A DNA stretch of 34,786 nucleotides from Candidatus Kapaibacterium sp. (GTDB lineage Bacteria > Bacteroidota > Ignavibacteria > Kapaibacteriales > UBA2268): the NCBI GenBank assembly GCA_937995785.1, contig CALKJQ010000065.1:1-34786 (forward strand), read 5' to 3'. Positions 27,571-34,786 of the stretch are shown here, piece by piece; the stretch's first letter is position 1, and every line of letters starts with the position of its first letter. The notes beneath the pieces were generated by a model. That model worked only from the letters and a program-made list of their open reading frames with translations. It did not search any database and was not told the DNA's origin. A program made the position numbers and the translations under genes.

Positions 27571-28669
27571 TTATTTGTCGCCAAGCAAAAGATATGCTTT
27601 TAGGAAATCGTCCAAATCGCCATCCATAACTCCCAAAACGTCTGTTTTCTTCAATTCGGTTCTGTGGTCGTTCACCATCGTGTAGGGTTGGAAAACATAT
27701 GATCGGATTTGACTTCCCCACTCGATTTTCATTTTTTTGCCTTCGATTTCGGCTCGCTTGGCTTCTTCCTCTTCTCGCTTAATTTGATACAAACGCGATT
27801 TGAGCATTTTCATTGCTCTTTCGCGATTTTGAAGTTGCGAACGCTCTTGCTGGCACGAAACCACAACTCCCGAGGGGATATGCCGCAGGCGGACTGCTGT
27901 TTCGACCTTATTAACATTTTGCCCACCTTTGCCGCCACTGCGGAATGTGTCCATTTCGATATCATCGGGATTGATTTCGATTTCCACATCGTCCTCGATT
28001 TCGGGATAAACATAAACAGAAGCAAAAGATGTGTGGCGACGGGCATTAGAATCGAATGGCGATATCCGAACCAATCGGTGAACTCCGTTTTCGCCTTTCA
28101 ACAACCCAAAGGCGTATTTACCTTGAATTTCCAATGTTGCCGATTTAATTCCAGCACCATCACCCTCCAATTCATCAACTAAATATGCTTTGAATCCACT
28201 ACGCTCGCACCAACGCGTATACATTCGCAACAGCATCTCAGCCCAATCTTGTGCTTCGGTTCCTCCCGCACCCGAATGTATAGTTAAAATTGCGTTTCGT
28301 TCGTCGTCCACTCCCGAAAGCAAGTTTTTAATTTCCACTTCTTCTACTGCTTTTTGCAGTTGTTCCAATTCGTTATCAATTTCGCCCGTGAACGATTCGT
28401 CCTCTGCCGCTTCTGCCAATTCAATTAGTGCCACTATATCTTCGTAGTTTTTGTATAGGTTTTCGTAAGTAGCAATCCAATCCTTTAATGAAGAAATTTC
28501 TTGTAGAATTTTTTTTGCTGTATTTTGGTCGTTCCAAAAATCAGTTTCTTGGGTTAGTTGGTCTTTTTGGCGAACTAATTCGCACTTTGTATCGACGTCA
28601 AAGAAACCTCCGTATTTGCTGGATTCTTTCGTCGAGCGATTTTAATATCTCTTTTTGTGGTTCGAACAT
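27571..28669 (-). CDS. prfB: Peptide chain release factor 2, with programmed +1 frameshift
   Basis: RF2 ends translation at UGA and UAA. The gene starts at ATG 28669; codon 23 is CTT (28603-28601) followed by in-frame TGA (28600-28598). Skipping one T gives GAC and a frame that runs to 27571, 365 residues in all, the usual RF2 length. Downstream signatures are the domain 1 region, [11 protein letters not shown], the stop-codon tripeptide SPF ([15 protein letters not shown]), and the peptidyl-release motif GGQ ([19 protein letters not shown]). The segment CGGAGG a few bases before CTT TGA C is the internal Shine-Dalgarno element of the known autoregulatory signal: low RF2 favours frameshifting. 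Confidence 0.96.
28598..28614 (-). promoter_or_regulatory. RF2 autoregulatory +1 frameshift site
   Basis: On the minus strand GGAGG (positions 28611-28607 within ATACGGAGG) stands three bases before CTT TGA C. This is the canonical RF2 recoding element: a Shine-Dalgarno-like stimulator, a slippery CTT and a poorly terminated TGA followed by C. The 0 frame upstream and the +1 frame downstream both encode RF2 sequence, which proves that the shift is used. Confidence 0.95.
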
Positions 28670-28863
28670 TTTTGTTTATTATTTGTAAAATTATTAACAA
28701 TGTTTTAACGAAAGAATCAAAAAAAGATTGAAAGTTAGTTAATTATTCTTAACTGCTGTTCCTTTTATCAAATCACTTTATAAATAATTTACTTTCCATT
28801 CACATCCCTTGATTTTAGTTTTGCGTTGCAATTAATTATTTGTCTCACAAAACTTAATATAAT

Positions 28864-29706
28864 ATGTGGATAGAAATATTTAAGACGGGCACTCACACAA
28901 GCAGCAACGGAAATGACCACGATTTTTCGGTGGAAGATTTGGATAAAATTGCCAATCAATACAATCAACTAAATTCTAACAATAATAATCTTGCTCCACT
29001 TGTGAAGGGTCATCCTTCGACCGACGCACCTGCATACGGTTGGGTGGAGCGACTTGCCCGCCGAGGCAACTATCTTATGGCTAAAATTCGTGATTTAACA
29101 CCCGAAATAATCGAAGAAGTCCGCAACAAAAAATATCAAAGAATATCGATATCTCTCACTCCAAAACTTCACCTAAATCACGTTGGTTTGCTGGGGGCAG
29201 CCGTGCCGGCTGTCGATGGTTTAGCCCCCGTCTCTTTTGTGGAATTGGACGACAACATAGAACTGGAATATTCACAAAATGATGGAAGTTTCACTTATTT
29301 GATTCATCAAAATAACGAATTAAAAGAAAAAGTGGAGAATTACGAACGGGCATTAGTTAGCAAGGATTTAATGGAATTTACTTCGAACTTAGTGGAAAAG
29401 AAAATAATATCAAAACATCAAAAGCACAATGCTCAAGATTTGTTGGAATTGGCTTACGATATCGACAAAGCTAATCCAAACGAATTCAATTTGCTTGAAA
29501 AAGTAAAATCGTTTTTCCAGAAAATGCAATTCAATTCATTGCAAAAAGAATTTGCAACAAACCAAACTACCAACAAAATTGGCGAATTACTAAACACCCG
29601 AGAATTACTAAACGACAGGGGCGAATTGCATCGAACCATTTTGGAATATATCGAGCAAAATCCCGAAATAAGTTACGAACAAGCATTATCTGAAATTATA
29701 AAATAA
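28864..29706 (+). CDS. Mu gpI-like phage protease/scaffold protein
   Basis: 280 residues. The N-terminal half matches the Mu I-protein family: IEIFKTGTHT, a middle segment with VKGHPSTDAPAYGWVE, LMAKIRDLTPEIIEE, YQRISISLTPKLHLN, LGAAVPAVDGLAPVSF. These proteins mature phage heads, and a scaffold is often made from the same gene. The C-terminal half is helical and charged (NELKEKVENYERAL, then FNLLEKVKSFFQKMQF), as expected for a scaffold. It is the first gene of the phage-derived cluster, 14 bases before the capsid gene. Catalytic residues cannot be assigned with certainty by eye. Confidence 0.75.
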   Translation: MWIEIFKTGTHTSSNGNDHDFSVEDLDKIANQYNQLNSNNNNLAPLVKGHPSTDAPAYGWVERLARRGNYLMAKIRDLTPEIIEEVRNKKYQRISISLTPKLHLNHVGLLGAAVPAVDGLAPVSFVELDDNIELEYSQNDGSFTYLIHQNNELKEKVENYERALVSKDLMEFTSNLVEKKIISKHQKHNAQDLLELAYDIDKANPNEFNLLEKVKSFFQKMQFNSLQKEFATNQTTNKIGELLNTRELLNDRGELHRTILEYIEQNPEISYEQALSEIIK

Positions 29707-29719
29707 ATTAGGAGAAATA

Positions 29720-30640
29720 ATGAACAGCAGATTGGATAATTTGAGAATTGTTGACCCAATTTTAACTAATATCGCCGCCGGATATACACCAGCAAATTTG
29801 GTTGGACGATACCTATTCCCAACGGTGAAGGTAAAATCTCAAAAAGGCAGAGTGCCCGTGTTTGGCAAGGATTCCTTTGTATTGAGGGATAGCAACCGTG
29901 CAATTCGAAGCAATTCGAACCGAATACCCACTATGGATTTCGAAACGATTGAATTTTCGTTGCAAGAGCGCGACTTAGAAGTTGCAATGGATTATTTAGA
30001 AGAGTTGGAAACATATGATTTGTTGCAATACGAGCAAAAATTAGTAACTGATTTACTTAACATTTTGGAACTCGAGAAAGAAAAGACAATAGCCGATTAT
30101 GTTCAGAACCCCGATAATTTTGGTTCCAACAACAAACTTGTGTTGGATGAAAGCAATAATTTTACTGCTGGGGGTAGCCCAAAAACAATAATAATGGAGT
30201 CGATTGAGCAATTAAGAAAGCAAATATCGCGGATGCCCAATTTGATGATAATTGGAACTGATTCATTCAACAAAATTTTAAGCAATTCCGAAATTAATTA
30301 TCCCCTGAATAATATTGGCAAAATGACTGCCGATACTAAATATATTGGGGAGGCATTTGGAATTAAAAATGTATATGTGGGACAAAGTGTTTATTCCGAC
30401 GATGGCAGAGTTTTCAAGGATGTATGGCGAGATAATATAATAATAGCCTATGTTGATCAATCTCAAAACAAATCACAATACAATCCAAGTTATGGCTATA
30501 TTTTCCAGCGTGATGGGATGCCCGAAATCGATTCTTACTACGAAAATGGAGGTAAAGTAAAAATAATTCGGGCAACCGACAATTGGGCAATGAAAATTGT
30601 TGCCCCCGAAGCCGCTTTTTTAATAAGTAATACAAATTAA
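29720..30640 (+). CDS. Phage major capsid protein
   Basis: 306 residues. The N-terminal segment VDPILTNIAAGYTPANLVGR and YLFPTVKVKSQKGRVPVFGK are typical of a capsid subfamily found in Mu-like and other tailed phages. The body (LLNILELEKEKTIADYV, LRKQISRMPNLMIIGTDSF, FGIKNVYVGQSVYSDDG, VDQSQNKSQYNPSYGYIFQR) and the end ATDNWAMKIVAPEAAFLI fit an HK97-type fold in which the axial and peripheral domains follow the N-arm. A strong ribosome site (AGGAGA) lies 5 bases before the start. Its place after the protease and before the decoration protein supports the call. Confidence 0.85.
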   Translation: MNSRLDNLRIVDPILTNIAAGYTPANLVGRYLFPTVKVKSQKGRVPVFGKDSFVLRDSNRAIRSNSNRIPTMDFETIEFSLQERDLEVAMDYLEELETYDLLQYEQKLVTDLLNILELEKEKTIADYVQNPDNFGSNNKLVLDESNNFTAGGSPKTIIMESIEQLRKQISRMPNLMIIGTDSFNKILSNSEINYPLNNIGKMTADTKYIGEAFGIKNVYVGQSVYSDDGRVFKDVWRDNIIIAYVDQSQNKSQYNPSYGYIFQRDGMPEIDSYYENGGKVKIIRATDNWAMKIVAPEAAFLISNTN

Positions 30641-30651
30641 GGGAGAAATTT

Positions 30652-30990
30652 ATGATATCCAGATTATCTTATCAGCCTTTGTTAAGGCTAACTATTACTG
30701 CAGCCGAGGCAATCCCCGCCCATAAATTTGTGAGTATTAACGGAGGATTATGCACTGGATCTCAAAAAGCATTGGGAGCAAGCGATTATCCCGTTTTGAG
30801 TGGCGAGCAAACATCGGTAATTGCTTTGGGCACTGCAATATTGCAGGCAACGGGCTCAATATCCAAAGGAACTTTGGTTGCCGCTGATGCTACGGGCAAT
30901 GCCAAACCAATCGAAAGCGGAGAGTCGCCGCTGGGCATAGCAATTAGCGATAAAGTTGGCGATTTTGTGGAAGTTCTGATAACGCATTAG
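30652..30990 (+). CDS. Capsid decoration protein, DUF2190-like
   Basis: 112 residues of beta-rich, Ala/Gly/Ser-rich sequence (ITAAEAIPAHKFVSINGG, VIALGTAILQATGSISKG, LVAADATGNAKPIESGES, PLGIAISDKVGDFVEVLI) as in DUF2190/cement proteins that stabilise phage heads. It lies 11 bases after the capsid gene with GGGAG ahead of the start, the usual place for such a protein. Confidence 0.75.
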   Translation: MISRLSYQPLLRLTITAAEAIPAHKFVSINGGLCTGSQKALGASDYPVLSGEQTSVIALGTAILQATGSISKGTLVAADATGNAKPIESGESPLGIAISDKVGDFVEVLITH

Positions 30991-31070
30991 TTCTTTGAAA
31001 AGGATTATTAATTGGTGTGTTCCAGGGGAAAAAAACAATAGAGCTCATTCATATAACATTGTGAACTCAC

Positions 31071-31113
31071 CCCCTTACCCCCTCTCTTAAGAAGAGAGGG
31101 GAGAGAGAAGGGG
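31071..31113. repeat. Nested palindromic repeat (REP-like)
   Basis: A perfect 10-bp inverted repeat CCCCTCTCTT (31079-31088), loop AAG, AAGAGAGGGG (31092-31101) sits within an outer CCCCTT (31071-31076) / AAGGGG (31108-31113) pair. It occupies the spacer between the decoration protein and the small membrane protein gene. The strand bias of C then G tracts is like dispersed palindromic repeats of many bacteria. It may also act as a transcript-stabilising hairpin or as an attenuator. No T-run follows on the plus strand. Confidence 0.7.
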
Positions 31114-31174
31114 AAAACTATCGCCCACACTTTGTGGAGAATATAAAAAAATCAAATAAAAAATGGAGTTAATT

Positions 31175-31456
31175 ATGTTCGAGAAAATTAAAGATTTTAT
31201 TTTAAGAAATGGTTTGTGGTTGCTAATCTCGGCGATTGTTTTATTAGTTTTGGCACCGCAAGTGAGCGAATTGAGGATGTTGATGTTGATTGTATTCATC
31301 GAATTAGTTGCATTGGCGATGTCGGGTATTGCAAGTTATGTTTTCACCAAAGTAGATTTTATCGAAAATCGTTCCTATAACGCACTTGGGGCTATATTTC
31401 TGGGAGTTCATTTCTTGGTGGGACTTGGTGTGGTAGGATTGTATTATACGATATAA
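31175..31456 (+). CDS. Small membrane protein, holin-like by position
   Basis: 93 residues with three hydrophobic segments (NGLWLLISAIVLLVLAPQ; LMLIVFIELVALAMSGIAS; LGAIFLGVHFLVGLGVVGLY). I chose ATG 31175 because GGAG stands seven bases before it; an ATG four codons upstream lies on top of that element. Holins have this size and topology and the next gene is a peptidoglycan hydrolase, but the sequence belongs to no family I recognise. Confidence 0.6.
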   Translation: MFEKIKDFILRNGLWLLISAIVLLVLAPQVSELRMLMLIVFIELVALAMSGIASYVFTKVDFIENRSYNALGAIFLGVHFLVGLGVVGLYYTI

Positions 31457-31477
31457 TTTTTTTTAGACGAGGTTGTT

Positions 31478-32047
31478 ATGTTGAAAAAAATAATCATTAT
31501 TTTTCTTATTCCACTTGGATTGATGTCGCAATCCAAATTCGAACTACCTTGCAACTCCGCTTTACTCGAAAAATCCTTGCAAGTTGGATTAAAGCAAATT
31601 GGAACTATCGAAAAATCGAACCGAAACGATGGTGAAGTGGAAAAATACTTACTTGCAGTGGGCTTAACCAAAAGCAACCCCTATTGTGCCGCCGGTCAAT
31701 ACTATTGCTTTTTGCAAGCAGCTAATCAGTTAAAATTGACTGAAAACTTAATTCCAATACCCAGAACTGGACTGGCTAATGCAATATATGATTTCGCTAC
31801 ATTTAAGGGTCGTAAGATGCCTTACCGCGGAACCACGCACGATTTGATTGTATGGCGGCGTGGGAATTCAATATTCGGTCATATCGAACGAATTATCGAA
31901 GTTATGGATAAAGGCAACGTGCTCACTCTTGCTTTTAATGTTGCCGACGAAAAGGGCCGGCAAGGCGTATTTGTGAAAAAGCGGAACATTTATAATCCTA
32001 TCCGACGACTTAAAATTCGTGGCTTAATTGGTTTTCGAGGTGTTTGA
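31478..32047 (+). CDS. Secreted peptidoglycan hydrolase, CHAP/NlpC-like (putative endolysin)
   Basis: 189 residues. A Sec-type signal peptide covers about the first 18 (KKIIIIFLIPLGLMSQSK). The catalytic Cys is seen in NPYCAAGQYYCF near residue 67 and the His in GHIERIIEV near 130, the Cys/His dyad of CHAP and NlpC/P60-type amidases/endopeptidases. The rest (LQVGLKQIGTIEKSNRNDG, VWRRG before the His) fits this group. In the phage cluster it could serve host lysis, with export by Sec instead of a holin. A host cell-wall enzyme cannot be excluded. GAGG precedes the start. Confidence 0.75.
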   Translation: MLKKIIIIFLIPLGLMSQSKFELPCNSALLEKSLQVGLKQIGTIEKSNRNDGEVEKYLLAVGLTKSNPYCAAGQYYCFLQAANQLKLTENLIPIPRTGLANAIYDFATFKGRKMPYRGTTHDLIVWRRGNSIFGHIERIIEVMDKGNVLTLAFNVADEKGRQGVFVKKRNIYNPIRRLKIRGLIGFRGV

Positions 32048-32472
32048 TGAAGTCATTTTTGGTTATTATTAGCGTTTTAGCTTTTGCATTATTACTTTTA
32101 TTTTTATTAATAAATAATTTACCACTCAAAAAGCAAGACTATGTTGTTCATAAAATCGACACAATCATTAAAATAATTCCCCAAAAAGAAATAAAAATCG
32201 TCGAAGCCAAACCAAAAATCAAATTCATACTCGATACAATTATCCAAACCAAGCCATTCGTTGCCACAATCGATACAGTGATAGTTCGCGACACACTCTA
32301 CGCCCAATTTATGTTTCCCGATAATTTAATGTCGATAAATGTTCGAAGAAGTTCCGACAGCGTATTATTGCCCCAAATTACTATCGAAAAAACAAAATAC
32401 GAACGAAATTGGTACGAAACTGCCGCCGCTTTTGGTGGTGGTTTAATTTTAGGCTTAATAATAGGAAAATAA
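32047..32472 (+). CDS. Bitopic membrane protein of unknown function (spanin-like by position)
   Basis: 141 residues with a hydrophobic N-terminal helix (SFLVIISVLAFALLLLFLL), a beta-rich, Lys/Ile-rich middle of about 80 residues, and a hydrophobic Gly-rich C-terminal end (AAAFGGGLILGLIIGK). The start ATG 32047 overlaps the preceding TGA. Proteins with this plan follow endolysin genes in many phages and can act as spanins or tail-sheath accessory factors, but I recognise no family here. It is 3 bases ahead of the portal gene. Confidence 0.6.
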   Translation: MKSFLVIISVLAFALLLLFLLINNLPLKKQDYVVHKIDTIIKIIPQKEIKIVEAKPKIKFILDTIIQTKPFVATIDTVIVRDTLYAQFMFPDNLMSINVRRSSDSVLLPQITIEKTKYERNWYETAAAFGGGLILGLIIGK

Positions 32473-32475
32473 ATT

Positions 32476-33504
32476 ATGATTGGAATTAACAACACAAACT
32501 ATTTAACCAACGAGTTGATTACTCGAAATAATTTTTATTCTATCCATCGCACTATTGGAATATTGCCAAATATCGCGAAATTGTCGGTAACAAATTTGGA
32601 TTACATTCGCTCGCTCGACGAAGTTAGAAGCGACCCACACGTCCACAGCTGCATTCAATCCCGTAAGTCGGGTACTATGGCAATGAATTGGGAAATTATT
32701 GAATGTAGCAACAAAGATATGAACTCAATTATCAAATGTAATTTAGAAAAAATCGATGTTCTGGGTGTAATTTCGAACATTTTAGATGCGATATTTTATG
32801 GTTTCCAAGTACTGGAAATAATTTGGACGGAGGACAACAAAGGAAGTTTAATCGTGGACTCAATCAAGCCCAAACCTATGGGCTGGTTCTTTTTCGATAA
32901 TGAAAACAATTTAAGATTTAGGAGTAGGAGCAGTGCTAACGGAGAATTGTTGCCCGAGAACAAATTTTTAGTTCCACGCCACAACCCCAAATACGAAAAT
33001 CCCTATGGCGATGCTCTGCTGGGCAAATGCTATTGGGCAACAACATTGAAAAATATGGGCTTCAGATTTTGGATTAATTTCTTGGAAAAATACGGGATGC
33101 CTTTAATTATAGGTCAATACACTTTCCCATCGAATCCCGAAGAATTGGCAACTTTGAGCCAGAGATTGAATGAATTGCTCAATTCGCAAACTATCGCAAC
33201 GCCATCGGATGTGAATATCGATATTAAAGACATAGGACAATCGAAATCTGTAGATTTGTATTTGCAACTGATAAAAATTGCAAATGCCGAAATTTCTAAG
33301 GCATTGCTATCCGAAACATTAACAACCGAAATGGATTCGGGTTCGTATGCTGCCTCAGTAACCCATTTTAAGGTTCGACGCGAAGTAATTTTAGGCGATA
33401 AATTCTTAGTTGAACAAACGATGAACAAATTGATTGAATATATAGCGAAAGTAAATAATTTTGAATTTTGGAATTTGCCCAAATTTGCCCTTATGGAACA
33501 ATGA
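32476..33504 (+). CDS. Phage portal protein, DUF935 / Mu gp29-like
   Basis: 342 residues. The DUF935 marks are DPHVHSCIQSRKSGTMAMNW near residue 53, LDAIFYGFQVLEIIW near 103, HNPKYENPYGDALLGKCYW near 175, FWINFLEKYGMPLIIG and the C-terminal LLSETLTTEMDSGSYAAS with SVTHFKVR and VLGDKFLVEQTMN. Portals form the dodecameric DNA channel of the head. It is shorter than Mu gp29 (about 500 residues); the conserved core is present and the missing part is the variable C-terminal extension. Its TGA overlaps the umuC ATG. Confidence 0.85.
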   Translation: MIGINNTNYLTNELITRNNFYSIHRTIGILPNIAKLSVTNLDYIRSLDEVRSDPHVHSCIQSRKSGTMAMNWEIIECSNKDMNSIIKCNLEKIDVLGVISNILDAIFYGFQVLEIIWTEDNKGSLIVDSIKPKPMGWFFFDNENNLRFRSRSSANGELLPENKFLVPRHNPKYENPYGDALLGKCYWATTLKNMGFRFWINFLEKYGMPLIIGQYTFPSNPEELATLSQRLNELLNSQTIATPSDVNIDIKDIGQSKSVDLYLQLIKIANAEISKALLSETLTTEMDSGSYAASVTHFKVRREVILGDKFLVEQTMNKLIEYIAKVNNFEFWNLPKFALMEQ

Positions 33505-34781
33505 AGAAACCAAACATAATCGCGTTGGTTGATTGCAACAACTTTTATGCTTCGTGCGAGCGTGTGTTCAATCCCAAATTAAATGGTCGCCCCATCGTAG
33601 TTCTATCGAACAATGATGGGGTGATTATCGCTCGTAGCGAAGAAGCCAAAGCACTGGGGATTAAGATGGGTGACCCTTTTTTCAAGGTGGAACAGCTAAT
33701 CAAGCAAAAAAAAGTTGCAGTTTTTTCGTCCAACTATACCCTGTATGGAGATTTGTCGGCACGGGTGATGACAACACTCGAACGCTTTTCGCCCGAAGTA
33801 GAGATTTATTCAATCGACGAGGCATTTCTGAATTTAACGGGAATTGAATCCGAAAATCAAACACGGTATTTACACAACATTCGCAATACCATCAAAAAGT
33901 GGCTTGGATTGCCAGTTTCGATAGGAATGGCACCAACCAAAACTTTAGCAAAATTGGCAAACCGATTAGCCAAGAAAAATAAGGAGTACAATGGTGTTTT
34001 GAATTTGTATGAATATGATAATTATGAAAAATTTTTAGAATCAATCGAGGTTGAGGACATCTGGGGAGTCGGGCGGCAATACTCGGCTATGCTACATCGA
34101 AACAATATCCATACTGCATTGGATTTAGCCCGCTCCGACCGCAAATGGATAAAAAAACGAATGACCGTAGTTGGATTGCGAACTGTTATGGAACTCAACG
34201 GAATACCTTGCATCGATTTGGAACACACCCCACCCACAAAAAAATCCATAGTATCCTCGCGTTCTTTTGGCGACTATCTCACAAAATTCGACGAACTGAA
34301 GGAGGCAGTGTCCTATTTTGTTGCCCGTGCATCCGAAAAAATGCGTTCGCAGGGTTCGGCTTGCAGAATTTTGAATGTGTTTATCCGAACGAATCCATTC
34401 AAGAACTCCCCGCAATACTATAATTCAGCAGAGGTTCGATTGCCATATCCAATGAATGGGACAAACGAACTATTGCCATTTGCCAATCAAGCTTTAAAGA
34501 AAATATTCCGAGATGGGTATTACTATCAAAAAGTTGGAGTTTTGTTGATGGATTTTGTTCAAACCAATAATATGATGGTATCGCTATTCGACCCACCAAA
34601 CCGATTGAACCAAATAAAAGCAACTGAATTGATGGACAAAATCAACAAAAAATACGGACGCGAAGCCATTTACTTTGCCGCAGCTGGAATGAAAGAACAC
34701 CGACGATGGCAAATGAAACGGGAATTACTATCGAACCATTTTACAACTAATTGGAAGCACCTTCCCGAGGTAAAAGCATAG
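33501..34781 (+). CDS. umuC: UmuC-type Y-family DNA polymerase
   Basis: Catalytic subunit of DNA polymerase V-type translesion enzymes. Catalytic residues are visible: the first Asp in LVDCNNFYASCERVF, and the SIDEAFLNL motif near residue 105. The finger region VVLSNNDGVIIARSEEAK is typical, as are the helix-hairpin-helix (VEDIWGVGRQ) and the little-finger domain; the C-terminal DUF4113-like region (YGREAIYFAAAG ... RRWQMKRELLS) is complete. About 426 residues is usual. I chose ATG 33501; it overlaps the portal stop as ATGA, so it is translationally coupled to a phage gene. No umuD is seen in the window. Confidence 0.95.
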   Translation: MKKPNIIALVDCNNFYASCERVFNPKLNGRPIVVLSNNDGVIIARSEEAKALGIKMGDPFFKVEQLIKQKKVAVFSSNYTLYGDLSARVMTTLERFSPEVEIYSIDEAFLNLTGIESENQTRYLHNIRNTIKKWLGLPVSIGMAPTKTLAKLANRLAKKNKEYNGVLNLYEYDNYEKFLESIEVEDIWGVGRQYSAMLHRNNIHTALDLARSDRKWIKKRMTVVGLRTVMELNGIPCIDLEHTPPTKKSIVSSRSFGDYLTKFDELKEAVSYFVARASEKMRSQGSACRILNVFIRTNPFKNSPQYYNSAEVRLPYPMNGTNELLPFANQALKKIFRDGYYYQKVGVLLMDFVQTNNMMVSLFDPPNRLNQIKATELMDKINKKYGREAIYFAAAGMKEHRRWQMKRELLSNHFTTNWKHLPEVKA

Positions 34782-34786
34782 AAAAG

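Noticed and set aside
27709-28182. A 157-codon open frame on the plus strand
   Set aside because: It lies fully antisense to prfB, whose conserved motifs prove the minus-strand reading; the product has no family-like features.
28670-28863. Attachment site or phage promoter in the prfB - protease gap
   Set aside because: I found no direct repeat, integrase or clear promoter pattern; it must hold divergent promoters but none can be placed by eye.
1-34786. CRISPR array, insertion sequence or rRNA genes
   Set aside because: No regularly spaced repeats, transposase motifs or rRNA sequence were seen on either strand.

Overview
The window is AT-rich chromosomal DNA from a Gram-negative bacterium, most likely of the Bacteroidota/Chlorobiota/Ignavibacteriota group. 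This placement is inferred from gene content, not from a marker tree. It rests on a BatA-type N-terminal domain protein, a DUF5916 outer-membrane protein, a metallopeptidase/Tol-propeller/surface-barrel fusion, a long-form PyrF, and the pheT - coiled coil - zapA - 6S RNA - rny arrangement. Coding density is high and gene spacing is short.

Layout. 1-249: left edge with a possible broken gene end. 250-2316 (-): BatA/VWA membrane protein. 2405-8271 (+): divergent purine nucleoside phosphorylase, 1026-residue secreted peptidase/propeller/barrel protein, family 2 glycosyltransferase and the redox chaperone Hsp33. 8268-23544 (-): a long minus-strand block holding a RidA-like protein, ribosomal protein S15 with its terminator, tRNA-Pro(GGG), a DUF5916 protein, a HepT/MntA toxin-antitoxin pair whose HEPN gene carries an in-frame amber codon, RsgA, PyrF, an M48 lipoprotein peptidase, RNase Y, a 6S RNA, ZapA, a 510-residue coiled-coil protein, PheT, an acidic unknown protein and an orphan CheB. 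23660-27545 (+): DapD, a Wzx-like flippase, UDP-galactopyranose mutase and a cysteine-rich protein. 27571-28669 (-): prfB (RF2), read through a programmed +1 frameshift.

28864-34781 (+): a compact phage-derived cluster. It encodes a Mu gpI-like protease/scaffold, a major capsid protein, a DUF2190-type decoration protein, a small membrane protein, a secreted CHAP/NlpC-like peptidoglycan hydrolase, a bitopic membrane protein, a Mu gp29/DUF935-like portal, and a complete UmuC translesion polymerase whose start overlaps the portal stop (ATGA). No terminase, tail, integrase or repressor gene is visible, and the cluster probably continues past the right edge. Its general look (codon style, base composition) resembles the neighbouring host genes, which fits an old or domesticated element such as a gene-transfer-agent-like cluster or a decayed prophage, but the window cannot settle this.

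The most notable items are the portal-umuC coupling and lysis genes sitting inside the head cluster, the amber codon in hepT with homologous sequence continuing behind it, the textbook RF2 frameshift signal, the 6S RNA between zapA and rny, and a nested palindromic repeat inside the phage cluster.
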